Positions 17,062-24,262 of a DNA stretch of 64,000 bases are shown here, piece by piece; position 1 is the stretch's first letter, and the number at the start of each line of letters is the position of its first letter. Source of the DNA: JAICLK01 sp963810525. GTDB taxonomy: Bacteria; Patescibacteriota; Saccharimonadia; Saccharimonadales; UBA4665. Location of the stretch: NCBI GenBank assembly GCA_963810525.1, contig CAWENB010000003.1:434001-498000 (forward strand). Direction: 5' to 3'. The notes under the pieces are model-generated. The model was not told where the DNA came from, ran no database searches, and saw only the letters and a list, made by a program, of their open reading frames with translations. The position numbers and the translations under genes were made by a program.

Positions 17062-17340
17062 TTATCCGTAAAGCTCGCTGTGCGTTCCAATAAAACCAAA
17101 TATGAAATAGCTACCGCCGATTTTTTCATATAACGCTCGAATGTCACCAGTGATGTTAATACTATATAGCCCGGCATATTCTCCAGTCAGCATATGTAGG
17201 TGAAGCTGTGCATTGTAGGGGTCTGAGAGCCACAACCTTTGGCGCTGTTTGAACTGAGTGCGGATTTTGGGATTCAACTTAGAATATTGTTTCCGAAACC
17301 TCTTGGTATATTCAATTTTTATGTTTGGGGGTGTGCTCAT
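17062..17340 (-). CDS. RelE/ParE-superfamily toxin (YafQ-like)
   Basis: 92 residues. The pattern IEYTKRFRKQYSKLNPKIRTQF, then HMLTGEYAGLYSINITGDIRALYE, then FIFGFIGTHSELYG is that of YafQ/RelE mRNA interferases, which cleave mRNA at the ribosome; the C-terminal GTHSELYG carries the usual late His and Tyr. It overlaps the end of the upstream antitoxin gene by 29 nt, typical of translationally coupled modules. Both genes lie in the accessory island. Confidence 0.88.
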   Translation of the reverse strand: MSTPPNIKIEYTKRFRKQYSKLNPKIRTQFKQRQRLWLSDPYNAQLHLHMLTGEYAGLYSINITGDIRALYEKIGGSYFIFGFIGTHSELYG

Positions 17341-17626
17341 TTGGGATGCTGTCTAAGAATTCTTCGGCTTCGTTTATATCGAAAGGACCGTACGTGTTAC
17401 CGTTGGCTATATCCGCGCGCATTTCCTCGATGATTTTAGCCATTTTAGGTGTAATTGGTTCGGCAACAGTAAAATGTACTTCACCTGTTTGCCCGAGGTT
17501 TCTCAGAAATGCGTTAACAAGTGTACCAAGTGGTATCCCAAGCTGCTTTGCCCGAAGTTGTGCAAGCTCTTTTACTTGCTTCTTCGTCTTTAGACTAAGC
17601 GTGGTAGTGTCATTCGTATTTTTCAT
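17312..17626 (-). CDS. RelB/DinJ-like antitoxin
   Basis: 104 residues. The N-terminal ribbon-helix-helix (TTLSLKTKKQVKELAQLRAKQLGIPLGTLVNAFLRN) is as in DinJ/RelB. The C-terminal part (KIIEEMRADIANGNTYGPFDINEAEEFLDS) would wrap the toxin. It precedes and overlaps the toxin gene. A perfect inverted repeat 7 bp upstream of its start (17633-17654) is the likely operator for autorepression by the antitoxin-toxin complex. Confidence 0.88.
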   Translation of the reverse strand: MKNTNDTTTLSLKTKKQVKELAQLRAKQLGIPLGTLVNAFLRNLGQTGEVHFTVAEPITPKMAKIIEEMRADIANGNTYGPFDINEAEEFLDSIPNEHTPKHKN

Positions 17627-17632
17627 ATACCT

Positions 17633-17654
17633 AAATATACCTTTCGGTATATTT
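17633..17654. promoter_or_regulatory. Operator of the toxin-antitoxin operon
   Basis: A perfect 9-bp inverted repeat AAATATACC-TTTC-GGTATATTT immediately before the antitoxin start. The position and symmetry suit binding of two RHH dimers. Confidence 0.65.
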
Positions 17655-17692
17655 ACATGTCAATATTATGGAAGTAGTATGTAAAAGCCGCT

Positions 17693-17723
17693 TATGGTAC
17701 ACCACGCTGGACGCTGTTGACAG
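17693..17723 (+). repeat. Island repeat copy C (31 bp)
   Basis: TATGGTACACC, then CTGGACG, then GTTGACAG; two bases shorter than the other copies near the GTT. It separates the toxin-antitoxin module from the GNAT gene. Confidence 0.7.
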
Positions 17724-17759
17724 AAAAATACATGTCAATAGACTAAAAATCTAAACATC

Positions 17760-18182
17760 TTAGCCGATGTGTCGATACATATTTACGTGAGTATGGCCTT
17801 CTGTATAGCCCCGCTTTGTATACACGTGTCGAGCATCCGTTCTGCCCGGAGAAACAAAAAGCTCCAAGTAATTATGCCCGAGTTCTCGGGCTTGCGCTTC
17901 AGCGGTAGCCAGTAACAGACTTCCAATTCCTTGCCTCCTCCGGTTTGCTCTCACGGCGAGTCTATTAACTTGAGGAATTACCCCGTCCTGTAAATAAACA
18001 CTGCCGACTATTTCATTACCAGTAACCGCAACCGTAATCATGTTTGGATATCGCTGAGAAATAGCTTCTAATCTGTCAGGCGCTTCGTAATCCGCATCAA
18101 ATAATCCTGCCTCTTCAAGCACAATACGAAGCCCATCATAATCTGACTCATGGCTATAGGGTCGAAGTAAGACTTCCGACAT
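17760..18182 (-). CDS. GNAT-family N-acetyltransferase
   Basis: 140 residues. Acetyl-CoA binding motif A is visible as VNRLAVRANRRRQGIGSLLLATAE (R/Q-x-x-G-x-G/A), preceded by the beta strand IVGSVYLQDG and followed by LGHNYLELFVSPGRTDARHVYTKRGY, typical of small GNATs. Substrate cannot be told. It is the only gene between repeats C and D (a ~535-bp unit), which makes it the clearest single-gene cassette of the island. Confidence 0.88.
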   Translation of the reverse strand: MSEVLLRPYSHESDYDGLRIVLEEAGLFDADYEAPDRLEAISQRYPNMITVAVTGNEIVGSVYLQDGVIPQVNRLAVRANRRRQGIGSLLLATAEAQARELGHNYLELFVSPGRTDARHVYTKRGYTEGHTHVNMYRHIG

Positions 18183-18227
18183 AAGGATAATTATGTTGTG
18201 AACGCCAAATTATTCAAGCATAAGCGT

Positions 18228-18260
18228 TATGGTACACCAAACTGGAGGAAGTTATGACCT
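18228..18260 (+). repeat. Island repeat copy D (33 bp)
   Basis: TATGGTACACC, then CTGGAGG, then GTTATGACCT. It is nearly identical to copy A, 4.2 kb away. Located between the GNAT start and the 3' end of the STAS-like gene. Confidence 0.75.
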
Positions 18261-18261
18261 G

Positions 18262-18549
18262 TTAGCTTTCCTGCATATATTCTGTCACTGTACTAATGAT
18301 TTCCTTTACTGTAGCGCTACAGTTTTTGAAAAGTATCAGGTCTAATGCTTGATCGCCGTATTGCCTTATTGGCTCACTAATCAGAGCATGTACAAATGAC
18401 TGAGTTGCGCTGGTTACCTGATCAAAGTCTAAGGTGATTTCTTCACCTTTTTTTAATGCGGGCATGATATTTCTTACTCTTAGGTCGCGAGCGACATCTT
18501 TATTTTCTGCGAAAGTACCCGCGTATTTCTTAATGCTGACTGTGGTCAT
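18262..18549 (-). CDS. STAS-like DUF4325 protein
   Basis: 95 residues with the DUF4325 pattern: a central strand EEITLDFDQVTSATQSFVHALI (the STAS-like phosphoacceptor-type loop with Ser/Thr), then LDLILFKNCSATVKEIISTV. DUF4325 proteins are commonly encoded beside GHKL ATPases, as here: the ATPase gene ends 11 nt upstream. By analogy with SpoIIAA/SpoIIAB partner switching, the ATPase could phosphorylate or bind this protein. That mechanism is inference. Confidence 0.8.
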   Translation of the reverse strand: MTTVSIKKYAGTFAENKDVARDLRVRNIMPALKKGEEITLDFDQVTSATQSFVHALISEPIRQYGDQALDLILFKNCSATVKEIISTVTEYMQES

Positions 18550-18560
18550 AGAATATATCC

Positions 18561-19526
18561 TTAAATAAACCTAGGCTTTTTATATCGCAACTTTCTGCGC
18601 TCTCTTACTGCTTGCGTGTATGCGGTTCGAATTGCCGCAAGGAGTGACGTAAACTCTTCAGTACTATCAAGAGAAATATCAATGCCTACTACTGTACCCG
18701 AAAATGTAGGTGCAGCATTTGTTTCGGCGTGGGCGTCACTACTTGGGTCGGCGCGTAATCGAGGGAATCTCGTTCGTTTGTCACGTTTAGTGAGTTTATA
18801 GAGACCTGTACCACTGTATATAACAAAATAATCGCGTGCCACAACTGCCATAGACTTAACGAAGAACAGTCCGGCTCCTGCGTTGGTGTCTGTGCCACCC
18901 TCGCGTTTAGTTGTCCCTGTTATTCCTGGGGTAAGAGCTAGCTTGATAGCGTCAATATCAGTTCTCGCAGGCCAGGCCTGGGTAATGGTTCTCCAGATCC
19001 CAACTCCTGTATCACATATTCCCAACCTAACGGTGTTAGTGGTTGGGTAGTATTGCGCCGCCACGAACGCACCATTTCTAGACTCGGAGTGCTCTAAAAC
19101 GTTCCTAACAAGCTCACCTACGGTATATTTGATTGCATCTGCTTGATGTGATTCCAAGTGGAGTAATGGGATCATTTCAGTTATGAATTTGGATTGCTCT
19201 TCCTGGGTACGGATCTGGGTTATGGGTATGAATCGACCGGCCGGCTCATGCTCATTGATTGTATAAGGTGACGGTTTTCCTATGGCGTCAAATAGGCCCA
19301 TACGGGCTAGATAATGACCAGATTTAGCGGTCACATTATCTATGGTGACTTTTTCTGGCCCTACAGTCTCACTTAAGGCAGCGATCATGGTAAGAATTAC
19401 AGGATGAACATTTACCCATTTGTCATGTGTGGTTATCTCCAAAGTACTAGGGTCTGATGGGTCAAATGCGTCTAAGAATGTCTCGAAGTTACGCAGGTAA
19501 TCTCTGTATGATAAGAATATACGCAT
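18561..19526 (-). CDS. GHKL (HATPase_c) ATPase, partner of the DUF4325 protein
   Basis: 321 residues. The N-box ELVRNVLEHSES (138-149), G1 box DTGVGI (172-177) and G2 box NAGAGLFFVKS (215-225) give a Bergerat-fold ATP site. The ~120-residue N-terminal region shows no HisKA dimerisation helix and no TM, so this is not a classical sensor kinase. First gene of a two-gene unit with the STAS-like protein; both lie between repeats D and E. Related pairs are widespread, but I know no assigned function. Confidence 0.82.
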   Translation of the reverse strand: MRIFLSYRDYLRNFETFLDAFDPSDPSTLEITTHDKWVNVHPVILTMIAALSETVGPEKVTIDNVTAKSGHYLARMGLFDAIGKPSPYTINEHEPAGRFIPITQIRTQEEQSKFITEMIPLLHLESHQADAIKYTVGELVRNVLEHSESRNGAFVAAQYYPTTNTVRLGICDTGVGIWRTITQAWPARTDIDAIKLALTPGITGTTKREGGTDTNAGAGLFFVKSMAVVARDYFVIYSGTGLYKLTKRDKRTRFPRLRADPSSDAHAETNAAPTFSGTVVGIDISLDSTEEFTSLLAAIRTAYTQAVRERRKLRYKKPRFI

Positions 19527-19851
19527 GATTATATTCTACCTGTCGAACGTGTTTTTGTAAAATCACGGTCGACAGATGAAGTACTCTCTGTTATCAAGGT
19601 GATATATAAGTTTGCGTGTATCCAAATAAGTTTGTGTTGAATGTGCTACCTGGCCCTTGTGTAGTGCGACCCTATTAGGTGTCAGCAAGCAAGATTCTGA
19701 CCTACTCCAAGGAGTTGTTGTAATGGCATACAAAAACAGAGGCTAAAATTACCTCTGTTTCGACATGGGTCAAATTCTGTTGGTACGCCGTTCTCGACGT
19801 AGTTCGGACACTTCTGGTAAAACAAGCAATTAATTTCCAAAATTAATATGC
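19527..19851. other. 325-bp intergenic segment with a mini-ORF, hairpin and repeat E
   Basis: Contains AAGGAG (19709-19714) followed 8 nt later by a 7-codon ORF on the plus strand (MAYKNRG, 19723-19746), which runs into a 9-bp hairpin AAACAGAGG/CCTCTGTTT (19734-19760), then repeat copy E. Otherwise nothing recognised. Confidence 0.5.
19779..19811 (+). repeat. Island repeat copy E (33 bp)
   Basis: GTTGGTACGCC, then CTCGACG, then GTTCGGACAC; closest to copy B. It separates the GHKL/STAS unit from the NIF3-like gene. Confidence 0.7.
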
Positions 19852-20217
19852 CTAGTTTTTGTAGGTTGTCTCATGCGGATTGAGTACTAAAGGATAAATG
19901 TCATATGCAACTTCCTCGTATGGGTGCACTTCATTTACTGCATTAATAATTCTCTGCAATTGGTCCTTAAAGCACACTGTTTCTATTCTTTCTTCAACAA
20001 CTGATTCCAGGTCGCCTGCTTTACCGATCGTAGGGTTAGCACTATCCATTGGAACGAAACGGCCAATTCCTTTTACTGAAAAGCTGCAATAAGTGTAGTC
20101 ACCTATAGTTCCAGCACCGACCTTTCCAAGCGTTTCACGAACGACGTTAGCGTGCGTTTCTGGTACAAATACAACAAATTTAACAGTTTCCCGTTTAGAG
20201 TTCTTATCTTCGCTCAT
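19852..20217 (-). CDS. Stand-alone NIF3/YqfO C-terminal-type (CutA-like) domain protein
   Basis: 121 residues from the ATG at 20217 (a TTG 9 nt upstream is possible). It matches the domain inserted in YqfO/NIF3-family proteins: KFVVFVPETHANVVRETLGKVGAGTIGDYTYCSF near the start, and a C-terminal NEVHPYEEVAYDIYPL. In YqfO this ferredoxin-like domain is inserted into a larger metal-binding protein; here it stands alone. The role is unknown. It is the unit next to the tRNA-Arg gene, between repeat E and the tRNA 3' end. A TAATAT lies 8 nt before the ATG. Confidence 0.75.
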   Translation of the reverse strand: MSEDKNSKRETVKFVVFVPETHANVVRETLGKVGAGTIGDYTYCSFSVKGIGRFVPMDSANPTIGKAGDLESVVEERIETVCFKDQLQRIINAVNEVHPYEEVAYDIYPLVLNPHETTYKN

Positions 20218-20310
20218 GTTTATCAATATTATCAGTCAATTTCCACCCAATCTAGTAATTGTGAGCGTATGATTAAATTAATTACAGAAATATTTTTAGC
20301 ATAAACACTT

Positions 20311-20387
20311 TGGTACGCGTGGCAGGATTCGAACCTACGACCTTTGGCTCCGCAAGCCAACGCTCTATCCAGCTGAGCTACACGCGC
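20311..20387 (-). tRNA. tRNA-Arg(GCG), island attachment point
   Basis: 77 nt with encoded CCA. On the minus strand, GCGCGTG pairs with CACGCGT (G1-U72), the D-arm is AGCTCAGCTGGATAGAGC with A20 typical of Arg, and the anticodon stem TTGGC/GCCAA encloses the loop TTGCGGA, giving anticodon GCG. The 3' end, read on the plus strand, is TTTGGTACGC (from 20309), the same ten bases that open the island repeats. Confidence 0.93.
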
Positions 20388-20562
20388 TTGAAGATGAAAC
20401 AAATCTACGGTTTATCTCATCGAGCCTTGCAGAATTTATTCGCATTCTACGCTCCGGTTGAACCGACTCTGCTCTTTTCCCTTCCTGACAAACCAAACGC
20501 AACAGGGGTAATTCTAACATAGCTGGTTTAGAATTACCAGGGGTGTTTGGTAAAATATCGAA

Positions 20563-21057
20563 ATGGCAAGAGTATATAAAAATCCCGGACCAATTACTTT
20601 TGTGGCGGTTATAAAGCGCGGCAGCGCGCGCAATTCCTGGGCGTATGTCGAATTTCCGTATGATTTGAAGGAAACGTTTGGCGTGGGAAATCTGGTTCCT
20701 TACACCGTTACGTTTGACGGACGCGTTAAGTACCGGGGCAGCTTAGCGAAAATGGGCGGGCCGCGCGCGATGATTCTGCTGCGCAAGGATGTGAAAGCTG
20801 AGCTGGGCAAAGAACCAGGCGACAAGGTTGGAGTGGTAGTAATGCTCGATGACAAACCGCGTGCAGTCGTGGCCGCGGATGACGTTAAGAAGGCACTAAT
20901 GTCTGCCGGCCTGCTTGAAACGTTTAACAATCTGGCTTTTACTTACCGAAAGGAATATATTCGCTGGATCGAGGAAGCCAAGCGTTCTGAGACCCGCATG
21001 AATAGGATCGAAAAAACGTGCGAAATGCTGGCGAGCGGTACGAAGTCACCGCGTTAA
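20563..21057 (+). CDS. DUF1905/YdeI-type protein
   Basis: 164 residues. The N-terminal DUF1905 barrel (TFVAVIKRGSARNSWAYVEFP, TVTFDGRVKYRGSLAKMGGPRAMILLRKDVKAELGKEPGDKVGVVVMLDD) is followed by the YdeI/OmpD-associated helical tail (VKKALMSAGLLETFNNLAFTYRKEYIRWIEEAK). No biochemical function is firmly known for the family. Monocistronic, convergent with the DUF6159 gene. It lies just outside the island and has the GC-richer codon use of the backbone. Confidence 0.8.
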   Translation: MARVYKNPGPITFVAVIKRGSARNSWAYVEFPYDLKETFGVGNLVPYTVTFDGRVKYRGSLAKMGGPRAMILLRKDVKAELGKEPGDKVGVVVMLDDKPRAVVAADDVKKALMSAGLLETFNNLAFTYRKEYIRWIEEAKRSETRMNRIEKTCEMLASGTKSPR

Positions 21058-21064
21058 GAGCTGT

Positions 21065-21976
21065 TTATGCAAAAATCCGGCGGGCCTTTTTCGGCGTCAT
21101 TGACGCCTGAAGCAGCTGCTTACTGAATAATTCCGGCGCTTCGCCAGTTGTGGCAAAGTGGTAAAGCGCGGCCTTGGCGATGCTGGTGAGGGTCGCGAAA
21201 ATGACGAGCAGAGCCGTAAGCCCTATAACGGCAATTGCTATGAAGCCAGTTGCCAATCCGCGGGCGACATGTAAATTGGCCGAGGCAGCGCCCAACAGGA
21301 TCCAGATACCGACGTAGCCAAAGATGCTTAAAGCCCCAACAAATGTGATGCCTAGGTCTACCGTAACGCTCTCGCCCCATACTTTTCGTATAATACCCAC
21401 TGATTCCTTTGTCGCTTCGAACGGCTGCACGTCCTTATCGCTGAGCACGATGACCGGAATTGCAAAGACATTGGCGATATTCCACGCTGCACCCGCGAGC
21501 CACAGGGCGATTTTGCCGGCGAACGGCACGCGCTCTTCCAGCATTTGCAGTACTAGGCCGATCGAGGTCATCACCAGGCTAAAAAATAGCAGCGGCCGGA
21601 TCTTGCGACCTGCGCCCGCAAGGCTGCTTCGAATCGTCGGGTCACCGCCGCGGAAGCGTTGGGTCGCACCATAAATCACTGCCCCGCTGAAAAAGTTGCC
21701 GATGAACGAAAGCACGATATAGAAGCAGATTCCCAAAACGATAAACGGTGCCGGGCTGGTACTGCTGTAATGTTGTTGGCCGCTGTGTATGGTTGAGACC
21801 ACACCGAGCGCGCCGGCGACCAGAGCAACAATGGCCGCGACGCTGCAAATCAGACTGAGCGATGGCAGCGCCATGAGCTCCTTGTCGAGCTTCAGCACGC
21901 GCCATGAGCTTTTCGTGAGTTCCATGCCTCGGCGAAAGCGACTCATTTTGGGTTGTGGTGTTACGGTGGGTTCCAT
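21065..21976 (-). CDS. DUF6159-family polytopic membrane protein
   Basis: 303 residues with about six TM helices. The N-terminus FRRGMELTKSSWRVLKLDKELMALP followed by paired helices is the DUF6159 pattern. It starts 2 nt after the padR-like gene stop, so it is the regulated target of that repressor in a two-gene operon. The function of the family is unknown; a role in membrane stress is a guess from PadR control. Confidence 0.75.
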   Translation of the reverse strand: MEPTVTPQPKMSRFRRGMELTKSSWRVLKLDKELMALPSLSLICSVAAIVALVAGALGVVSTIHSGQQHYSSTSPAPFIVLGICFYIVLSFIGNFFSGAVIYGATQRFRGGDPTIRSSLAGAGRKIRPLLFFSLVMTSIGLVLQMLEERVPFAGKIALWLAGAAWNIANVFAIPVIVLSDKDVQPFEATKESVGIIRKVWGESVTVDLGITFVGALSIFGYVGIWILLGAASANLHVARGLATGFIAIAVIGLTALLVIFATLTSIAKAALYHFATTGEAPELFSKQLLQASMTPKKARRIFA

Positions 21977-21978
21977 AC

Positions 21979-22350
21979 CTATCCTTTCTCGATTAGTTCG
22001 TGAACGTTTGGTTTATACAATATGCGAAGGTTGCGGGCCAGAAAATGCTCCAGTACGCGCTCGCCGGTTTTGGTCAAGCTATACACCTTAAGGTCAGGTC
22101 CGGAAGGGTTCGGCTGAGTGTCGAAACGCACCAGCTCGGCCTTGTGATAGCGTCTGAGCGCTCGGTAGATACTTTTGTCGTCCACCGTCAGTGCACCCTC
22201 GCAGGCCTCGTGTATGAAGCTCTTGATCTGTGCCATGTGCTTTGCCCCGTGTTTGAGTGCCAGCATGACCCACAGGCTCAACTGACCCATCTTGTATATG
22301 GCTTCCCAACCGTCCAGTAGCGCTTGTTCATACTTCGTTAACTTCTGCAT
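21979..22350 (-). CDS. PadR-like winged-helix regulator
   Basis: 123 residues. The wHTH region LWVMLALKHGAKHMAQIKSFIHE...DDKSIYRALRRYHKAELVRF is followed by YSLTKTGERVLEHFL, the characteristic PadR strand-turn-helix. It heads the operon with the DUF6159 membrane protein. A perfect inverted repeat AGTATAC-N8-GTATACT lies 16 bp before the start (22366-22387), the likely autoregulatory operator. Confidence 0.85.
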   Translation of the reverse strand: MQKLTKYEQALLDGWEAIYKMGQLSLWVMLALKHGAKHMAQIKSFIHEACEGALTVDDKSIYRALRRYHKAELVRFDTQPNPSGPDLKVYSLTKTGERVLEHFLARNLRILYKPNVHELIEKG

Positions 22351-22365
22351 GCCTATTACACAGCC

Positions 22366-22387
22366 AGTATACTACAGGTTGTATACT
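22366..22387. promoter_or_regulatory. Operator of the padR-DUF6159 operon
   Basis: AGTATAC, 8-bp spacer, GTATACT. The right half lies within a TATACT-type -10 region on the minus strand, so binding would block the promoter. Confidence 0.6.
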
Positions 22388-22448
22388 ATGTCAAACATCG
22401 CAAGTCCTGGCAAATTAACAGAGGAACCTGTACAATAACAACCGACGC

Positions 22449-22539
<91 letters not shown>

Positions 22540-22554
22540 GCCCAAGTTACCAAT

Positions 22555-22603
22555 AATCCGACATAGCTTTTGCCAAATACTTGGCCCAAAGTCTTGTCGG
22601 ATT
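22555..22603 (+). terminator. Possible terminator after tRNA-Ser(CGA)
   Basis: A 9-bp stem AATCCGACA/TGTCGGATT with a ~31-nt loop that can itself pair (TTGCCAA/TTGGCCCAA). The T-run is weak. Confidence 0.4.
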
Positions 22604-22681
22604 TCACGTTACTTCTATTCCTAGCCGAGTAGACGCAAGCTTTTGCTTGGGTCCATCTAGTTATACGAGTACAATTATCTT

Positions 22682-23074
22682 ATGGAAGAATCGATTTTTA
22701 CGGCGATTGTTAAGGGAGAAATTCCCTGCCACAAAGTGTACGAGGATGGATTGACGCTGGCCTTTCTGGATATTCACCCGGTGCAACCTGGACATACGCT
22801 GGTAATCCCCAAACGGCAGGTCGAGTTTCTGTGGGACTTGACCAATGAGGATTACGATGCGGTTATGACTACGGCAAAAAAGGTTGCATCACGTATGCGC
22901 GAGGTGCTGGGCGTACGCTACGTTGGCGTAAAGGTTATCGGAGTGGATGTGCCTCATGCACACATACAGCTCATCCCCTTCAATACCGCAGCGGAGTATG
23001 ATGCGCCGCAGGACATGGGTGCCGATCCGGATCACCCTGCTCTGGCCGAGCTTGCCGCGAAGCTTGCCCTGTAA
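22682..23074 (+). CDS. HIT-family nucleotide-binding hydrolase
   Basis: 130 residues. It has the histidine triad VPHAHIQLIPF (H-x-H-x-Q; the last triad position is Gln, as in some HIT groups) and the early IFTAIVKGEIPCHKVYEDGLTLAFLDIHPVQPGHTLVIPK typical of Hint-type proteins, which hydrolyse adenosine phosphoramidates or dinucleotides. TACAAT (22670-22675) ends 6 nt before the ATG, so the mRNA is probably leaderless. Confidence 0.9.
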   Translation: MEESIFTAIVKGEIPCHKVYEDGLTLAFLDIHPVQPGHTLVIPKRQVEFLWDLTNEDYDAVMTTAKKVASRMREVLGVRYVGVKVIGVDVPHAHIQLIPFNTAAEYDAPQDMGADPDHPALAELAAKLAL

Positions 23075-23116
23075 TGCGCTTCCATAACATTACCTTTTTA
23101 CGGTACAATAGGCGTT

Positions 23117-23293
23117 ATGTTAGGTGACGGCGTAACCGCTTTCATGTTCGCGGTGGGTATCGGGACGTGGGTGTACAGCAAGCTCATGAGGAGCACGAAT
23201 AACACTCAAAATAGTCTGATCGGCGCTGCTATTACAGGGGTGGTTGGATTTATAGTAATTTTCACAGTACTGAAATATCTACTGCAGTGGTAG
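23117..23293 (+). CDS. Small two-TM membrane protein, 58 aa
   Basis: MLGDGVTAFMF..., two hydrophobic helices (about 5-22 and 34-55) joined by a polar loop SKLMRSTNNTQNS, ending KYLLQW. TACAAT at 23104-23109 lies 7 nt before the ATG, the same leaderless arrangement as its neighbour. No family recognised. The promoter position and amphipathic design make it a credible gene. Confidence 0.6.
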   Translation: MLGDGVTAFMFAVGIGTWVYSKLMRSTNNTQNSLIGAAITGVVGFIVIFTVLKYLLQW

Positions 23294-23370
23294 CCATTTC
23301 GTACTAATTGACTTTGAATTTTGTCATATAATTGGTACGATATGGCTATGATTTTTGGTGGGAGCACACG

Positions 23371-24228
23371 GTGAGTGCTTTGGATGAGAGGGACTTGGGC
23401 AAGCGCCTGCAAATGGCACGTCAGGCGGCCGGCCTTACACAACAAATGCTCTGCCACAAGGCCGGGTTAAGTTACTCTACGCTTGCGAAGATTGAACGTG
23501 GCGCTATCAAGTCGCCGTCGATATTTACTGTTCAGACCATCGCGGTAGCGCTTGGCACGACGCTCGACGCCCTGCTCGGACTGGAACAAGTATCTTCTGT
23601 CGCGCCTCCGAAAAGAGTCTCCAAGAGCGGTGTTCGCTTCGTATACTTCGACGTTAACGGCTGTTTGGTCCACTTCTTCCAATCGGCTTTCTCGAAACTG
23701 GCAGCGGAGAGCAACGAGCAGCTGGACATGGTGGAAAGCGTATACTGGCACTATAACGATGCCGTATGTCGCGGCGATGTGTCGTTGCGCGATTTTAATA
23801 CGGAGCTTGCCGAGCAACTGCACCTGAGCAGCGTGGACTGGGAACAGTATTATCTGGAAGCGGTTGAGCCGATCGGTGCCATGCATGAACTGGCCCATTG
23901 GGCCAGCAAAAACTACCATGTGGGGCTGCTGACGAACATCATGCCGGGATTTGTCGATGCGATGCTATCGCGCGGACTCATTCCGAGCGTTAAGTACGAC
24001 ACGATTATCGATTCGTCGAAAGTCAGAGCGATTAAGCCTGAGCCGGAGATTTTCCAGGTTGCGACGGAACGGGCCGGCTGCGCTCCTGAGGAGATTCTAC
24101 TCATCGACGATTCGCGCGCTAACCTTATGGCGGCTGGACGCTTCGGATGGCATGTGCTTTGGTTTGACGACTATCGCACCGAGGAATCGGTCGAACGTAT
24201 CCGCCGAGCACTTGAGCCGGCCGAATAA
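23371..24228 (+). CDS. XRE-type HTH fused to a HAD-like hydrolase domain
   Basis: 285 residues from GTG 23371, chosen because GGGAG sits 6 nt upstream; a TTG 39 nt earlier is possible. Residues 10-70 are an XRE HTH (LGKRLQMARQAAGLTQQMLCHKAGLSYSTLAKIE). Residues 88-285 are HAD-like: motif I FDVNG (Asp94, but Asn96 in place of the general acid/base Asp), LLTN, KPEPEIF, and LLIDDSRANLMAAGRFGW. The fold is intact, but loss of the second Asp predicts weak or no phosphatase activity, so the HAD part may sense a phospho-metabolite for the DNA-binding part. Confidence 0.8.
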   Translation: MSALDERDLGKRLQMARQAAGLTQQMLCHKAGLSYSTLAKIERGAIKSPSIFTVQTIAVALGTTLDALLGLEQVSSVAPPKRVSKSGVRFVYFDVNGCLVHFFQSAFSKLAAESNEQLDMVESVYWHYNDAVCRGDVSLRDFNTELAEQLHLSSVDWEQYYLEAVEPIGAMHELAHWASKNYHVGLLTNIMPGFVDAMLSRGLIPSVKYDTIIDSSKVRAIKPEPEIFQVATERAGCAPEEILLIDDSRANLMAAGRFGWHVLWFDDYRTEESVERIRRALEPAE

Positions 24229-24262
24229 AGTCCGATATCACTTGTTAAATTCGATAGGTCGA

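Noticed and set aside
13997..19811. Classical integron attC sites
   Set aside because: The repeats lack the paired RYYYAAC/GTTRRRY boxes and long imperfect palindromes of attC, and no IntI is seen; a tRNA-anchored repeat system fits better.
22091..22115. GGTCAGGTCCGGAAGG resembling the SRP RNA apical loop
   Set aside because: It lies antisense within the padR-like gene, where the minus strand encodes a conserved PadR segment (NPSGPDLKVYSLT). The rest of the SRP fold is absent, so it is coincidence.
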